A stretch of 57,500 bases of DNA from Symbiodinium natans (lineage: Eukaryota; Sar; Dinophyceae; Suessiales; Symbiodiniaceae): positions 1 to 57,500 of the forward strand of contig CAJNDS010001158.1 in NCBI GenBank assembly GCA_905221605.1. The letters are read 5' to 3'. Below, piece by piece: positions 9,646 through 23,215 of this stretch. Position 1 is the first letter of the stretch. Every line of letters begins with the position of its first letter. Made by a program: the position numbers and the translations under genes. Below the pieces are notes generated by a model. That model was not told where the DNA came from. It saw only the letters and a list, made by a program, of their open reading frames with translations, and made no database searches.

Positions 9646-10235
9646 GAGACTACCAAGGTTTGAGGACAAGAAGAGCCTGATGTGGTAAAAGGACAACTGG
9701 ATGTGTTGATTCCAGATCTTCTTGATTTTGTTAGAATCGCTCGTGCACCCGTGTACAGGTTGACCTCTGATAAGCTTTGGTCAAGGGGCCTCGGCTTGAC
9801 ATTTGGCTTTCGTCAACTCGCCTCGGTGCCCAGCAACAAGTCGGTGTGCCTCGCTAGCTGGGGAGCGTACATAATTCAACGCTTCTCGGCCAGATAGATC
9901 CAACGGCTCGCCGAAAAAAAGCAGCCTGCAGCACGCAGCGTGCAGAGGGTTGCAGAGGAACCTTGAGTTTCCTTCAGCTTTGGAGAAGGGCTTGCCAACA
10001 TGCACCAAAACAGAAGCTGCACAGATGCTCCAATGAAGAGCCCAACTAAAGAAGCCGGTACTGCTGCCCAGGCACTTGGTGCGTTGGACTCAGAAGGCCA
10101 GGGACACCCGCAACCAGCATCAGCAGAAATGCGTCGGACTTGTGCGGGAGTTCTGAGTGTTCAAAGCTTCGAAGGTATCGGCGGGCTCAGGAATCTCTGC
10201 TAGAACCAGCGACCGGAGTTTTCCAAGCGCTAATC
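9646..10235. other. Intergenic spacer, no gene seen
   Basis: Short open frames only; none shows motifs or a convincing start. The segment carries the 3' region of the sulfotransferase gene. Confidence 0.4.
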
Positions 10236-10464
<229 letters not shown>

Positions 10465-10614
10465 AAGTGTACTTTTTGGGGTATAGCTGCGGTGAGCGCG
10501 CTGCGTGCACCCTAGTACTGTAGCTTTGCTCGTGCACGCTGCACGACTACGGAGGGGACGGAGCGACATTTGCAGGATAAAGCTGCCACGCTTTCGTCAC
10601 AGGTTGCAGCTCTG

Positions 10615-10694
10615 GATGCCTCTGCTGAACTTCCGACGCAGTTTTTGCTTTGCAGCTTACAGTCCTTAGAAGAAGCTACGTCAAGTTCGCCGCC
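10615..10694 (+). promoter_or_regulatory. Conserved leader of copy 3 with candidate trans-splice acceptor
   Basis: Matches 2936-3015 almost base for base, from ggatgcctctgctg through gcagtttttgctttgcag to gccgcc before the ATG, while sequence further upstream is unrelated. The sharp boundary suggests that the duplicated or retroposed unit started here. Confidence 0.5.
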
Positions 10695-13600
10695 ATGCTG
10701 CCAGTTCTAGCAGCTCTGATTGCGGTGGCCGGAGCCCAGGCCACTCTGAGCAATGCCACGAGTTCGCGAGTGCTGCAGGGTTCCCTTGGCAACAGCTCCA
10801 ACTGGACGGAGATGGCGAGCTTCAACAACACTCCGGGCAAGCGCTTGCTGCAAGGTACCCTGGGCAACAGCTCCAATTGGACGGAGATGTTGAGCTTCAA
10901 CAACACTCCGGGCAAGCGCTTGCTGCAAGGTACCCTGGGCAACAGCTCCAACTGGACGGAGATGTTGAGCTTCAACAACACTCCCGGCAAGCGCTTGCTG
11001 CAAGGTTCCCTGGGCAACGGCTCCAATTGGACGGAGATGGTGAGCTTGAACAACACTCCGGGCAAGCGCTTGCTGCAAGCTTCCCTGGGCAACAGCTCCA
11101 ACTGGACGGAGATGGTGAGCTTCAACAACACTCCGGGTAAGCGCTTGCTGCAAGGTACCCTGGGCAACGGCTCCAATTGGACGGAGATGTTGAGCTTCAA
11201 CAACACTCCGGGCAAGCACTTGCTGCAAGGTACCCTTGGCAACGGCTCCAATTGGACGGAGATGTTGAGCTTCAACAACACTCCGGGCAAGCGCTTACTG
11301 CAAGGTGCTCTGGGCAACAGCTCCAATTGGACGGAGATGGTGAGCTTCAACAACACTCCGGGCAAACGCTTGCTGCAAGGTGCCCTTGGCAACAGCTCCA
11401 ATTGGACGGAGATGGTGAGCTTCAACAACACTCCGGGCAAGCGCTTGCTGCAAGGTGCCCTGGGCAACGGCTCCAATTGGACGGAGATGGTGAGCTTTAA
11501 CAACACTCCGGGCAAGCGCTTGCTGCAAGGTGCTCTGGGCAACAGCTCCAACTGGACGGAGATGGTGAGCTTGAACAACACTCCGGGCAAGCGCTTGCTG
11601 CAAGGTGCCCTGGGCAACAGCTCCAACTGGACGGAGATGGTGAGCTTCAATAAAACTCCGGTAAGCGCTTGTTGCAGGTGCCCTGGCAACAGCTCCAACT
11701 GGACGGAGATGGTGAGCTTCAACAGCACTCCGGGAAGCGATTGCTGCAAGGTGCCCTGGGCAACAGCTCCAACTGGACGGAGATGGTGAGCTTCAACAAC
11801 ACTCCGGGCAAGCGCTTGCTGCAAGGTGCCCTGGGCAACAGCTCCAACTGGACGGAAATGGTGAGCTTGAACAACACTCCGGGCAAGCGCTTGCTGCAAG
11901 GTGTCCTGGGCAACAGCTCCAACTGGACGGAGATGGTGAGCTTCAACAACACTCCCGGTAAGCGCTTGCTGCAAGGTGCCCTTGGCAACAGCTCCAACTG
12001 GACGGAGATGGTGAGCTTCAACAACACTCCGGGCAAGCGCTTGCTGCAAGGTGCTCTGGGCAACAGCTCAAACTGGACGGAGATGGTGAGCTTCGACAAC
12101 ACCCCGGGCAAGCGCTTGCTGCAAGGTGCCCTGGGCAACAGCTCCAACTGGACGGAGATGGTGAGCCTTAACAACACTCCGGGCAAGCGCTTGCTGCAAG
12201 GTGCCCTGGGCAACAGCTCCAACTGGACAGAGATGGTGAGCTTCAACAACACTCCGGGCAAGCGCTTGCTGCAAGGTGCTCTGGGCAACAGCTCCAACTG
12301 GACGGAGATGGTGAGCTTCAACAACACCCCGGGCAAGCGCTTGCTGCAAGGTGCCCTGGGCAACAGCTCCAACTGGACGGAGATGGTGAGCTTCAACAAC
12401 ACTCCGGGCAAGCGCTTGCTGCAAGGTGCCCTGGGCAACAGCTCCAACTGGACGGAGATGGTGAGCCTTAACAACACTCCTGGCAAGCGCTTGCTGCAAG
12501 GTACCCTGGGCAACAGCTCCAATTGGACGGAGATGGTGAGCTTGAACAACACTCCGGGCAAGCGCTTGCTGCAAGGTGCCCTGGGCAACAGCTCCAACTG
12601 GACGGAGATGGTGAGCTTCAACAACACTCCGGGCAAGCGCTTGCTGCAAGGTGCCCTGGGCAACAGCTCCAACTGGACGGAGATGGTGAGCTTCAACAAC
12701 ACTCCGGGCAAGCGCTTGCTGCAAGGTGCCCTGGGCAACAGCTCCAACTGGACGGAGATGGTGAGCTTCAATAAAACTCCCGGTAAGCGCTTGTTGCAAG
12801 GTGCCCTTGGCAACAGCTCCAACTGGACGGAGATGGTGAGCTTCAACAACACTCCGGGCAAGCGATTGCTGCAAGGTACCCTTGGCAACGGCTCCAATTG
12901 GACGGAGATGGTGAGCTTCAACAACACTCCGGGCAAGCGCAGCTCCAACTGGACGGAGATGGTGAGCCTTAACAACACTCCGGGCAAGCGCTTGCTGCAA
13001 GGTGCCCTGGGCAACAGCTCCAACTGGACGGAGATGGTGAGCTTCAACAACACTCCGGGCAAGCGCTTGCTGCAAGGTGCCCTGGGCAACAGCTCCAACT
13101 GGACGGAGATGGTGAGCTTCAACAACACTCCGGGCAAGCGCTTGCTGCAAGGTGCCCTGGGCAACAGCTCCAACTGGACGGAGATGGTGAGCTTCAACAA
13201 AACTCCCGGTAAGCGCTTGTTGCAAGGTGCCCTGGTCAACAGCTCCAACTGGACGGAGATGTTGAGCTTCAACAACACCCCGGGCAAGCGCTTGCTGCAA
13301 GGTGCTCTGGGCAACAGCTCCAACTGGACGGAGATGTTGAGCTTCAACAACACTCCGCGCAAGCGCTTGCTGCAAGGTGCCCTGGGCAACAGCTCCAACT
13401 GGACGGAGATGGTGAGCCTTAACAACACTCCGGGCAAGCGCTTGCTGCAAGGTGCCCTGGGCAACAGCTCCAACTGGACGGAGATGGTGAGCTTCAACAA
13501 CACTCCGGGCAAGCGCTTGCTGCAAGGTGCCCTGGGCAACAGCTCCAACTGGACGGAGATGGTGAGCTTCAACAACACTCCGGGCAAGCGCTTGCTGCAA

Positions 13601-13768
13601 GGTGCCCTGGGCAACAGCTCCAACTGGACGGAGATGGTGAGCTTCAACAACACTCTGGGCAACAGCTCCCGCGTGGCGCAGCATTCTGAAGGTCGATTCC
13701 TCCAGCGCCGGGAAGGGAGCACTGAGTCTTTGCCTTTTCGCGTTCTTCGTAGCCTCGGGCTGATGTGA
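10695..13768 (+). CDS. PGKR repeat secreted protein, copy 3 (one net frameshift)
   Basis: Starts at ATG 10695 (cgccgccATG) with the same signal peptide as copy 2, then a short linker (TLSNATSSRVLQGSLG), about 38 repeat units, and the family tail ending at 13768. A cluster of single-base losses lies at 11655-11735. Three losses between 11663 and 11695 cancel out. A fourth at 11733 (cgggaagcg for cgggcaagcg) shifts the frame and gives a stop at 11787-11789. Read literally, the product is 364 residues with about 13 repeats; without that one base it would be about 1024 residues. Early units carry ML and NGSNWT variants, later ones mostly GALGNSS. One unit near 12938 has a clean in-frame deletion (GKRSSNW). 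Secretion, heavy N-glycosylation and possible cleavage at GKR are inferred. Confidence 0.8.
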
Positions 13769-14560
13769 GCATTGTGCGTATCTCGCGTCATCTCTCGGTC
13801 TGTGCAGCGTCCATACTTCATCGTTGACACAGCGAGCGAAGACGAACACGGAGATTTTCGCCTAATTCACACGTTTTGGCAGCATCTTGCAGCGTGCATA
13901 CACTTACGCCTTCCGCCGCCTAGATGCTGAGAAGTCACAATTTTGATAGTTTCGCCTGCATGGCGTCGTGGGCCTTAGGCCTGCTAGGCAAAGAGGACGG
14001 CCGAAGCAGCTCCAGACCTCGGGCAGCTTGACATCTTGCACCATGCCATAGCGGCCATAGCGGGATTCAGACTCAGAGGTGTTTCCAGAGACAAGACACA
14101 AGTGTTTCTGCTGGGTCGTTCTGCGTGTACAGCACTTCAAGGCTTTTCCAGCGCATTGCAGGTGCTGGAGCGAAGAAAGAGCCGAGCAAGATTTGCACGA
14201 CGCCGATAGCACAGCTCCATCGTAAACTGCCCGAGAACCATACCATGTTGATGATTTCTGGCCCAGTTGTTTAGTTTGGCCATTGGATTGCGATTTTGGA
14301 AGGTCCTGCAGCTGAGCGCACCTTTGCCGGACGCTGTCTTGGCATTGGCTCATCTGTCTTCGGATCTGTTGACTGGAGCTGTTGGCAGTCGTTGTCAGCT
14401 GAGGGGTCTTCTAGTCTTGCTTTGTTTGGGGATGGGCAGAGTTTTGGGGGGTTCAGGCGTCTCCAATGCTGCTTCTGGACCAGCTCAGCAGCCGCAAGAG
14501 CTTGTAGCCTTTAAAACTCGAAGGTAAGTCCGGTACAACAGACACTTCTTATGAAAAACC
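13769..14560 (+). repeat. Diverged family 3' flank of copy 3
   Basis: Homologous to 951-1650 and 5541-6245: gcattgtgcg, ctctcggtctgtgcagcg, the gacgaacac segment, the cacgttttggcagcat segment, ggcgtcgtggg, and the tttagtttgg / ggaaggtcctgcagctgagc landmark. Divergence is much greater than between copies 1 and 2, so copy 3 separated earlier. No gene is visible. Confidence 0.75.
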
Positions 14561-17226
14561 GAAGATTGGAGCTTGTGACAGCCACGACAAGCGGTTCTTC
14601 ATTCGCATTCTAGGTGCACTCGGCCATCCAGCGCTCAAAAAGCCCAGCAGCGATCCTCCTTGGCATGGGACCTTTTCCGTCACTCTGCCTCTTGTGTGTC
14701 AGGATTTCGAAGCGCTGGTCACGATGATGGCAGCTTCCGGAGCACAAAAAGTGAAGGTGTCTATTGCAGGCTTTGTTTCCGATGGCCTCAACTGATTCGG
14801 GCGTTGTCTGGGATCCTCAACAAGCATTCCATTTTTTCCAGCAAGCTGACATTGAACTCGTAGCGGCATGAACATCCAGTTGCCGACATTTCTTCACTTG
14901 CAAGCAGAATGCTTATCAGTTGTCAAGTACGTGAAGATTCTTCGAAAAGACATCACCGGGTCCGGGATGTAGAGTGCAGCCGGCTTCGTTGTACGACCAA
15001 GCAAGACGCCGAGAACATGCGTGTGAAGGCCGTAGTGGCGGGTTGCCTTTATGTGTTTCAAATTTGCACGCTGATCAGATACCCTCAGCAGGTGCCTCTG
15101 AAACCTTGATCATTTTCTTAACTGTCCCGGGGCCACGATGCAAGCCGAGAGTGCCGGGTGTTGCCCTATGCAGCTCGGGATCCCTCCTCCATCAGTCCAG
15201 ACCAAGTTTGGCCCATCTCTTGGATGAGCACGTTTGATACAAAGGTTAGTTCAGGTTCGTAGTAGAAGCTTCCAGCCCACCCTGAAGCGCCATCGAAGTT
15301 GATCCTCACAGGCGGGTTGCGCCGGCAAGCGTTGCGCATATGGCGTGAGGCACACAAAGTCGTGCTCGAGCAGAAACGCGCAATGCAGCCGGGTGTGAAG
15401 CCGACTGCGCAGCACAAAACACCGACTTTAACGCTCCAAGAAGTTTTTCCTACAAAGTTTTTCTTTGGCTGCATGTGCGGAAGGCTTCTGCGAGTTCTTG
15501 ATCCCTTGCCAGGCCTACGGCTCTGCAGCATTTGGCTTGAAGCAAGCTTGAAAGGCCCCAGAAGCCCCCAGAAGCCCATGGTTCCTTCCAACAGCAACAA
15601 GGGAGATGATCCCTTTGCCGAGAAGGCGCTTGGGACGTGATTTTGCCATTGTCACCTGAGATCCTTTGAATACATGCCCGAGAAGGCCCGTAAGAGGCGC
15701 TTGCAGTATACGGTGTACAACAGCGAACCTTTCCAAACAATGTGGCAAGGACTGGGCGAGCTAACATGGCTTCTTTCTGTTGGGAGTTGCACTCGTTTTC
15801 GTATCTTCATCACGGCGTTCTGCTCACAACCATACAGGTGTTGGAAGCTGGGTTTTCACGCCTTCACAATAAGATGTAGTGACTTTGTGGTGAGTGTACG
15901 CAGGCTTCCCTAGGAATACTGCTGACGGCATAGCCTGTCGATCTTTGTGACAACCCTTGGATCCTGCCCCCCTTGTCAGAGGTCTCTGAGGATGACGTGT
16001 CCCCCCCTTGAACTGAGGCTGCATCTTGGTGCCGTCGCTTCGCCGTGGGCTTTGTCGGCATGGGGTGTCTGGCTGTGGTGGCCGTGTGCAGATCCGGATC
16101 GCCTACGGAGACTTGGTGTCAGAACAAATGGACCTGCCACTCAGCACGTGTATCGAAAACGTGTTTTTGGCACACGGAAGGAAGCAAAACTGCAGCGCTC
16201 CCGGCTTTTCGCGTCGTGCCTAACGGTAGAATGATCTGACGCAGTGCTTCCTCCACGAGCTTGGCGCAAACCTCTTGCCGTACTAGATGATGTGAAACTC
16301 TAACGCACGCATCCCGCCTGCCTTGTTGTGGTGTTGTGCTAGATATGACAATGAATGCGAAGAAATTTTCAGACATTTAAGCGGCAGGGTTGAGCAAACG
16401 AACGCACCCGCCCACATGCATACATGCATGCAATCGGTCAAGGGCAGGCGTTGCTCAGTGATACCTCCCGTTTTTTGTTTTGCTCATCAGTTTTCGCAAC
16501 TTCTCGTTCGATCGTCTGGTTGGTGAGGTTCTCGGCTTTTAGCAGAAATTGTCCTAGAAAGCTTTGCACCGAAATCCCACACAGCCTCCCCCCCCCCATC
16601 TGCACAGTAAGACTAGCATATGGTTGGTGGATCTGGTGAGTGTGTCGACCATGGGATGTAGTTGGATCATCCGGTACCGAAACCATACGGCAGTCACAAG
16701 CTTTTCATGCCTTTTGCGAGCATGCCCAGGCCCAGGACACCGATATTCACAGGGCTTTTGCGTCTTTGTTGTACAACACACTAGTACTGTGTGGAACAAC
16801 ACACAACATCGGCATTCGTAGCGTTTGTACCTCTTTGTAGAACATACGTGCTGTGCAAGAATGTATGAGGTTTCTAGAATCTAGAAGAAAACGCTGTTGC
16901 ACGTAAAAACCCAGGTGCTGGCAGCACGCTTGCACTTTTTGCGCATTCCACGGTTCGCTCAGCAGTGCTGAAAATGCTGCCTAATGATTCCTGAAGCTCC
17001 ACATGCGTGATTGTACACCCTGATACATCAACAACAATAGAGCAAGTCTCGTGCCAAATCCGAAGTCGATTTCCCACATTTCCACTTAAAGAAACTTTTC
17101 TACCCCCAATCGCCGAATCCATTGTAACAAAACATTGTAAAGTGCCTGCGCTCAATCGTGCCATGCACCCAAGACCTAACAAAACATTGCGGCTGGGTGT
17201 GCGACCATGTGAGCATGTCTCGCAAA
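14561..17226. other. Intergenic region; one weak minus-strand exon-like stretch
   Basis: Mostly nothing recognisable. On the minus strand at about 15165-15310 a stretch reads as plausible protein (pieces VRINFDGASGWAGSF and YYEPELTFVSNVLIQ), but I find no convincing splice signals or family, so coding status is doubtful. A C9 run lies near 16590. Confidence 0.25.
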
Positions 17227-17235
17227 ACACACACA

Positions 17236-17288
<53 letters not shown>
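17227..17288. repeat. (AC)n dinucleotide microsatellite
   Basis: Thirty-one AC steps with one AT interruption near 17241. Confidence 0.98.
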
Positions 17289-17291
<3 letters not shown>

Positions 17292-18580
17292 TGGTAACTC
17301 CTAGGACAATGCAACAACACTGCTACATCAGAATTTCTGCGGCTGAGGGCTTGTTAGCTTCACACCAACTTGGCCATCGTCGGCTGACTCCGGCATCTCT
17401 CAGTAACATCACGGGCTTCCACAAGCATCATTGGCAGCATTGGAATCTTGGCCACTTCTACTTTTCAAATCCTGGTATTTGTGTTTCTTTCTCGAAGCTC
17501 TGGTCCCGGAGTCAAGTACTTCCATTTTTATTGCTTGCGTTTCCCGCTCGGAGCTGCCGGAAGGGTGGATGACCTGTGCTGAAATCAGCTAGCTGAACAA
17601 GCATCCTCAATGACAGCTCCATTGCTAAGCCTCGCTGTAAGGAGTGTTGAGTTGAAAAATAGGGGGGGGTTTTGCCATCCCGGACCATTTCTTTTCAGGC
17701 GAGCCTGGGGAGCAGCGAATCTTCGGCGAGGGCGCCCAGAGGCTGCAACCCTCGTAGCGACTTTACGTCGTAGTGTGGATACGCTGGGGCCAGGGGCCCG
17801 ACTTCAATCACAAGGGGTTCAGGATTACGTCATTTTGTTGACCTTGTCTTGGTGAGCCCGGCGATAGTTTGGTTTGGAGTCTTGTGGGGCTGGATGTTGC
17901 TTTATATGACTGGTCCATGCAATGCACGGCGGCTGAGGATCGCGCGGGGTCCAGTTGTCATCATTGGGTCTCAGTTCAATTTAAAGGCCCTTTTCCATTC
18001 CGCGCAAGATAGCTATCAGCCGTCCTAAACCCTGGACCTGCAAACTGTCACTGTGGGCCGCGTCCTTCGGGATACAAACCTTGACGCAAGAGCACAGAAA
18101 CTCGTTGAAGCATGAAACAATGCAAGCCCTTCACAAAGCCCGAATCAAGCCTCACAACACTTTCACATCCGCATCACTTGTGGAAGTTTGCAATCCTCAC
18201 AAACCAATACCAACTATCTTGCCATTTTGGCCACTTGAAACCGTAGGGTCGAAGGTGGCAATAGGGCTGATTAAAAACGACAGTCACTACTTCCAACTTT
18301 TAAACTACATTTCCCCAAGCTTGGAATTGGGGGGGTTTCCGAAATCAGGGGTACCTGATCAGAAGCTCTCTAAGGACCACCGAACCGAACCCTTATGGGT
18401 CTCCTCTTTCCTATCTTTCCCCCAGCTCCGAGAAAACCCCGGGAGGAGGCGAGCCCGGAACCGAGCCTGAGCAGTCCGAGCAGTGCCAGCCTTGGGGACC
18501 TTGGGGACCTTGGGGGCTCTGTGGCCTTCATCGGCGGCCCTGGAGGCTGCACGCGGCGGTTTTTTGGAGCGGGTTCCGGA
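17289..18580. other. Intergenic region, no gene seen
   Basis: Only short open frames without motif, start context or splice signals. The right end (18400-18560) is Pro/Ser/Gly-biased low-complexity sequence (repeated ccttggggacctt). Confidence 0.35.
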
Positions 18581-18636
18581 GGGTTTAGGGTTTAGGGTTT
18601 AGGGTTTAGGGTTTAGAGGGTTTAGGGTTCAGGGTA
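18581..18636 (+). repeat. Interstitial telomere-type repeat (TTTAGGG)
   Basis: About five perfect GGGTTTA units followed by degenerate ones (agaggg, ttcaggg). G-rich strand is the + strand. TTTAGGG is the telomere repeat reported for dinoflagellates, so this is an internal copy. Confidence 0.9.
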
Positions 18637-21090
18637 GGATGTCTCGTTTTTCTTGCATGGTCAAGGAATAGCTGCGTTCAGGTGGCTGTTCTGGGCACTG
18701 GTTCAGGGAGCACCGCATAGGCTCCTGTTTGGTCCATCCCGTGCGAAGGTTCAAAGTTCAGTATTCGTTTGGTTCGTTTGCGGGGTGAGAATGTAAGGGC
18801 TGACTTTGGCAGTTTCTCTCTGCTATCTTTGGCGCACTCTGGGAGACTTTAAATGCCTTGCTCTTTTCCTGTGGTGTCCCTCGCCCCCGGCGACCCCAAT
18901 GGCAGCCGAACCCCCCAAAATGTCCCTACAATCTCCAAAAGCCAACTCGGCCAAGCCCTGACAGGCTACGTGAACAACATCCTGTCAATGCTTGACGCAT
19001 ACAGGTCCTCAGGCATGGTTTGAGTCTTTACGAGATTCGATGCAGCCCCAAAACGCGAGAACGAGCTGTCTGTGATCGGGCGGTAGGTTCTGGACAGGAA
19101 ACAGACACAAGGGAAGAGGAGGACAACCACAAGCGCAACCAACTGCAAGAACTGGAGCTGAAGCCAGAACTTGTCAAAGCAACGACACCTTGGCGTCAAG
19201 GGCATCTTTGAAAAACGACAGCTGCAACCGAAGGAAATATAGAACAGGGATAAACAGGGCGAATCGGGAGCTTTGCGAAGAGCATGCTGCACATGAGCGT
19301 CAGGTCTTCGACGCGTCGCAAAGTGAAAAGCCACATAACTCCACCACCGATCCTCCAATAACCCTGTCTACGATAATATTAGGGTACCATATTGGGGTCC
19401 TTAGTACAAATGGATCCTTCTATTTTGGGGGGTCTCTATTCGGAGTCCGTTCTTGTCGAAAAACCCTTACATTCCCAAACGCCCGAATTGACGTCCAAGG
19501 GCGGTGAAGCCTCGACAGCTGGTCGTGGCTCCCGTTCGCCTGGAAGGCCGTGCGCCAGAGTGCTTGGACACCGTCCTGGAGCTTGAGAACATGGCCTCCA
19601 AATCCCGAAATTTCATCAGAAGCGCTGTCTTTGTCTTTATCTACGAACCGAAGATAATGCGAGAACAGCTGCTAAGGAGGATTCGGGAATGTTTGGCGTC
19701 GCTTCTCGTGTTTTGTATCTAACCCCTTCTGAGATCATTCTCGGAGAGCTTTGTAGTTTGGGAAGCATTCACCAGCTCAAAGGTCTGCGCCTATCCCGGC
19801 GCCATCCCAGAGGGTGACCGCGACAAGTTGGCGGCCGAGCGGACATGCCGCTTTGATCGGAGGGAGGCGAGGTCGGGGGCCGCTGGGGAAATTTCCGAAG
19901 GGGTTATTCTTCTTGGGGGTCCCTTTAAGGGGATCCTCTTCTATTTGGGGTAGAAATGGGGTACCCCTATTTTAGGACCCGAATCATCACGTTTCGTCAT
20001 GTTTGCTTGCTTTCACTGGGGCGCTTGCCATGCCCAGGGCGGTGGCATTTGGTCAACTGCCCTTTCTGTGGTGTTTTGCCTTTCTCCCCCTTGATGTGCA
20101 ATCATCTTCGCTTTGCTTCCTGCTCTCGTCCGCGTGGCTGTCTGCGCGTTGTCGCCCCTTCTTTCCGGCCTTGCCAGGTGCTGCATCTGCAACTGTCGAT
20201 GTTCTGCCATTCCAACTCTGCTTTGTTTTGCTTGTCGCATGCAACTTTGGGCCTCATTGAGAAGCAGAAACAATCATGGACATGCCCGGAAGTCCTCAGC
20301 CCAACAGAATGTGTAGGTGCTTGGCGGCTCGACAGGCAGAGCATGAAAGTTCTGGGCATTTCTGCAGCACCTCAAGACGGCACGACAAGAATTCCGGCCC
20401 GAAGATACTGGAAAGGGAGGCCCATGCGCAAACGTAATTAACATGAGAACACCTGTGCATCTTGAGATTTCCTACCAGAGGAAACTCGAACACGAGCCAG
20501 AGGCATGGCAACAAGCTCTTTGTTTCAGAGCAGCTGTTGATGCTTGCCTTTATTCATTCGTGATCTGTGCCCGAACCCTCTGTTGTGCCTGAGGCGTCGG
20601 GGAAGAGACGTGACTTCTGGCTATTTGAACGTGCCCCGGTTGCTGGCAGACTGTGCTCTGAAGTGCCGAACTGACGTCTGCAGAGTTTGCTGTACGATCT
20701 CAAGAGAGTTCTGAACCTCACCAAAGTCATGGAAGGGCTTAGGATGCCTGGCAAATTCGCATGCAGTTCCGAGTCTGCTTCCCTGTCTGCGCTGCTGGCA
20801 AAACAAATCGGCCAAGCCTCACGCTTCAATCGCGACACTGCGAGTTGTTTGTGTGAAGGTCGTCTCCTGAAAAAGCATACGTCTGCATGTACATGTGCGT
20901 AGGCACATGCATGTGTCAGACAGGATCTTCAAGCATGTACACATTAGCGGAGGCATGCTGGAGCATAATTGTAAATGCTTGCGCGCGCCGCCGAAAGAGG
21001 GCCTCAACAAAAAAGGGGAGGGGGGTCCCAGGAAAGGGTCGCAGGGGTCAGGGGGGGTCCCGGAGGGCTCCGGTGGGTCCAAAGAGGTGC
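18637..21090. other. Intergenic region, no gene seen
   Basis: No supported gene. Hydrophobic open frames at 20003-20260 arise from pyrimidine-rich DNA and have no clear signal-peptide or membrane-protein pattern. Confidence 0.35.
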
Positions 21091-21111
21091 GGGGGGGGGG
21101 GGGGGGGGGGG
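21091..21111 (+). repeat. Poly-G tract (21 bases)
   Basis: Uninterrupted G run within a broader G-rich stretch (21016-21145). One of several such tracts in the window. Confidence 0.95.
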
Positions 21112-23200
21112 TGCATCACACTTTTCGGCACCGGGGGAAGGGTTGGGTTAGGGGGAAAGACCGAATCCATGTCTGCTTGTTCCAAACGCTTCTCGGCAGG
21201 AGACCGAGGCGGATTTGAGATGCTTCGAGTGGCCAGCAAAGGGTTTCGGAATCAAGCCTCCTTAGGTTTCGCAAGAAGGTGTCCACGTTCAGATCCTGCT
21301 CGTTGTGATAGGACGTAAGAATCAGTAGCATCCCAGAAAGTTAAAGTTGTGAAAAGTTCAAAAGTTGCCTACGTCGACTTTCGACCCGTGGGGAACCCAG
21401 GAGAGAGCTCCGAGCACAAGGAGTTTTTCAACGCCCTGAATCCCAGCCATGATTGCGCGACTGGGTTGGGTTAGTCAAGAGGAGGGGCTTCAGAAGGGCT
21501 TCCACCAAGTGGATTTCAGTGGAGGGCGTGGGCTTCTCTGAGGTTAGGGACGAGGATTCGGGTTTGAGGTTTAGAAGCGGTTCAGTCCAGGGATGTCCGA
21601 TGACAAAACGACAGTTCTCACACTGTTAAGGAAACAGCAGTAGGACTCCCCACGCTTCAACTCTGTTGTCCCGCATCGGTGGCTGTAATCCTATTGGTCC
21701 TATTGCAATTCAACAAGAGCCTTCTTCGACAGAATAACCCCGACATCATCCGCCATGCTTTGAAGAACCCTAAGCTCCCTAGTAAGAATATGCTCCTGCA
21801 ACAAGATGCCCTGACTGTGCAACCCGAAAATTGTGCACTGCTTCGGACATTCGGATCACCAGTCTTCTGCTGCATGTCTCGCAGTCTCGCCCAACCCCCA
21901 CACCCTGAAACCGTTTTAACTTAGAAACCCGTCACGCGGGTCGACTGATGTGTCTGTGTTCTTTCCTCTGCCCGGTGTGCGAATCTGCCTCGGAGATTGC
22001 ATAGTTTTTTCAGTTTTACAACATTGCAAAACCCAGGCTTCCTGCGTTTTCGGCCCTTTCCTTCCGGATTGAGTATTCTTCGGCTCACACTATTACGTGT
22101 CTTGGAGATACCTGTGCGACGTGTGTTCAGTGTGCTCTATCGTCTTCTTGTGTAAATGGCCTTTGCGTGTTGGATTTCGCACGGGCTCTTGGCATGTGCA
22201 GCTTACGCAAGAGAGCTGCGCTACCAGGAGGGGGGTTCCCAGCCCGCCGGACAGAGGAAGCAAAGGCTTTCCTGCTTTGCACCCCCTTGTTTCTTTCTCA
22301 TATATGTATTTTCTGTCACGATATCATGTTGTACCGGTGTAGCGTACGCGCACCTGCATCGACTGCGTCATGTTTGCAAGGGCTTCGGAATCGGATCCTT
22401 GGTGGTCTTCAAGTATGATCAATACTGTACTGCTTTTTCAAATGACGTTTAAGCACGTTGAATCAAACTGCTTCAAGGCTTTGGAGCCGGGATTGATGTT
22501 TCCTCTCACCATGTAGTCTTCCTTTTCAATGGTGTGAAAAGCCTAGGCCTTGCATGTACCAAGCGAGCCTGCTGAAGACTTCTCAGGAACAGCCACGATG
22601 GGTGGGCCTTAAATCCTCTTTACCGTAGCCTCGTAACTTGTGCAGCCTTTAAGGGGTCATTGAGGGCAAGCCAGGCCCATCCTGAGAGGAACTCGTAGAT
22701 GTAGCCAACGTGATAGGTGATTTCCAGAAGTTGGTCACCGGCGAGCCTCGACTACTGGCCCATGGCTTTGAGGCTCTCTGAGTTGAGCAGATTTGAGCAG
22801 ATTTGAGTCCAGGGCTGGGGGTTTGTATGTTTACATCTTAAGGTTGTTTATGGCAGTGCTGAAAAAGATCGCAGAGTTGGGGTCTGGAACGTTCCTACTT
22901 CACGCCAATACATCGTGTCCCGAATCACTGATTCCAGTGTTGCTTTTGTGGCGGGGCGGGTTGGGGGCGGGAGGGAGGGAGGGTGGGGGGTAGCGAAATG
23001 TAGTTGTATCTTCAACTACGAGGTTGGCGCTTCTTTCTCCAGGACCGTCACAGTGAAGAGATCTATTTCGAGTTTTGTGAAGGGATGGGCAGTGAAGGTC
23101 CGCAGTTTTATCCGGGCGGGGGGCTTTCCTCGGAATAGATTCCAGGGGGTCAGTACAGGGGCAGTGGCTGTGTTTGGAAGGGAGCACAGTGTGTGGCACC
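21112..23200. other. Intergenic region, no gene seen
   Basis: Nothing recognisable. G-rich purine stretch at 22955-22995. Confidence 0.35.
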
Positions 23201-23215
23201 ATACATGTGGCACCA

